DNA of 33,538 nucleotides. Source: Thermoplasmata archaeon. Lineage in GTDB: Archaea; Thermoplasmatota; Thermoplasmata; Lutacidiplasmatales; UBA184. Below, piece by piece: positions 33,428 to 33,538 of this stretch. The DNA lies in assembly GCA_022750415.1 (NCBI GenBank), contig JAKIVT010000009.1, positions 1 to 33,538 on the forward strand, read 5' to 3'. Position 1 is the stretch's first letter. The number at the start of each line of letters is the position of its first letter. Below the pieces are notes generated by a model. The model was not told the origin of the DNA, did no database searches, and worked only from the letters and a program-made list of their open reading frames with translations. A program made the position numbers and the translations under genes.

Positions 33428-33538
33428 TTACGCCCCGGACGTCGCAGATCCCGCTCCGTTCGCGGCGGTCCTGTAGAACGGGAGCACCCGATTGTCCTTC
33501 CCAAGACCCCCATCGACGCTGACCGTCTCGCCGTCGAC
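33428..33538 (-). CDS. Probable end of the PEP synthase swivelling domain (partial, ends at in-frame TAA)
   Basis: From the window edge the minus strand reads VDGETVSVDGGLGKDNRVLP and 16 more residues, then TAA at 33430-33428. The first part resembles the end of the PEP synthase phospho-His domain (a DG-x-x-VTVD-like strand before the linker). The last part is a Gly/Ala/Ser-rich linker. It is in the same frame as the C-terminal domain downstream, separated by the stop plus 11 codons before GTG 33394. Only 36 residues are visible, so the assignment is tentative. Confidence 0.5.
   Translation of the reverse strand, partial: VDGETVSVDGGLGKDNRVLPFYRTAANGAGSATSGA

Noticed and set aside
33428-33430. 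Stop codon recoding as pyrrolysine in PEP synthase
   Set aside because: Pyrrolysine uses TAG, and this codon is TAA in a linker with no reason for a special residue.

Overview
The window is a roughly two-thirds GC, gene-dense stretch of an archaeal genome. Direct signs are a geranylgeranyl-reductase-family gene (archaeal lipid saturation), short AT-rich TATA-like boxes about 25-35 bases before many start codons (leaderless transcription), frequent GTG starts, a PEP synthase and a fused 3-hydroxyacyl-CoA dehydrogenase/enoyl-CoA hydratase. Large surface proteins also fit: one ends in cytoplasmic zinc ribbons, another carries a YVTN propeller plus PKD domains. Together these suggest an uncultivated Thermoplasmatota lineage, perhaps a soil or sediment group. 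That placement is inference. I see no tRNA or rRNA gene, insertion sequence, CRISPR array or integrase.

Layout. 1-486: end of a geranylgeranyl-reductase-family gene. 375-2461 (minus): a three-gene cassette of a BlaI-like repressor, a membrane M48 metallopeptidase and a small membrane-anchored exported protein. 2560-7576 (plus): a tight operon of cystathionine beta-synthase, cystathionine gamma-lyase/synthase, cysteinyl-tRNA synthetase and a quinone-oxidoreductase-like MDR enzyme. 7680-11096: a giant membrane protein with zinc ribbons. 11161-12785: S-adenosylhomocysteine hydrolase overlapping a glycine cleavage H protein. 12771-20355: a surface-glycan locus with two GT4 enzymes, one GT2 enzyme, a very large GT-C-like membrane protein and a methyltransferase. 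20385-26801: acyl-CoA metabolism, with an acetyl-CoA synthetase divergent from a CaiB/BaiF CoA-transferase, then an acyl-CoA-dehydrogenase homologue and the dehydrogenase/hydratase fusion. 27120-28749: a Methyltransf_24-type enzyme and a GNAT acetyltransferase. 28798-32298: a large surface protein with a seven-bladed propeller and Ig-like domains. 32468-33538: the C-terminal part of a PEP synthase, interrupted by an in-frame TAA.

How the genes fit. SAH hydrolase releases homocysteine, CBS and the gamma-lyase can turn it into cysteine, and CysRS loads it onto tRNA, so a route from SAH to Cys-tRNA lies within 10 kb. The acyl-CoA block can activate short acids, move CoA and carry out the hydration and dehydrogenation steps of beta-oxidation. 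The glycan block and the two giant exported proteins point to an elaborate glycosylated cell surface.

Items most worth a second look: the BlaI/M48/membrane-protein cassette, the in-frame stop in PEP synthase, Cys-to-Asp at a CysRS zinc ligand, Glu-to-His at the usual catalytic position of the acyl-CoA dehydrogenase homologue, the GT-C-like giant in the glycan locus, and the repeated cysteine pairs in the propeller protein.
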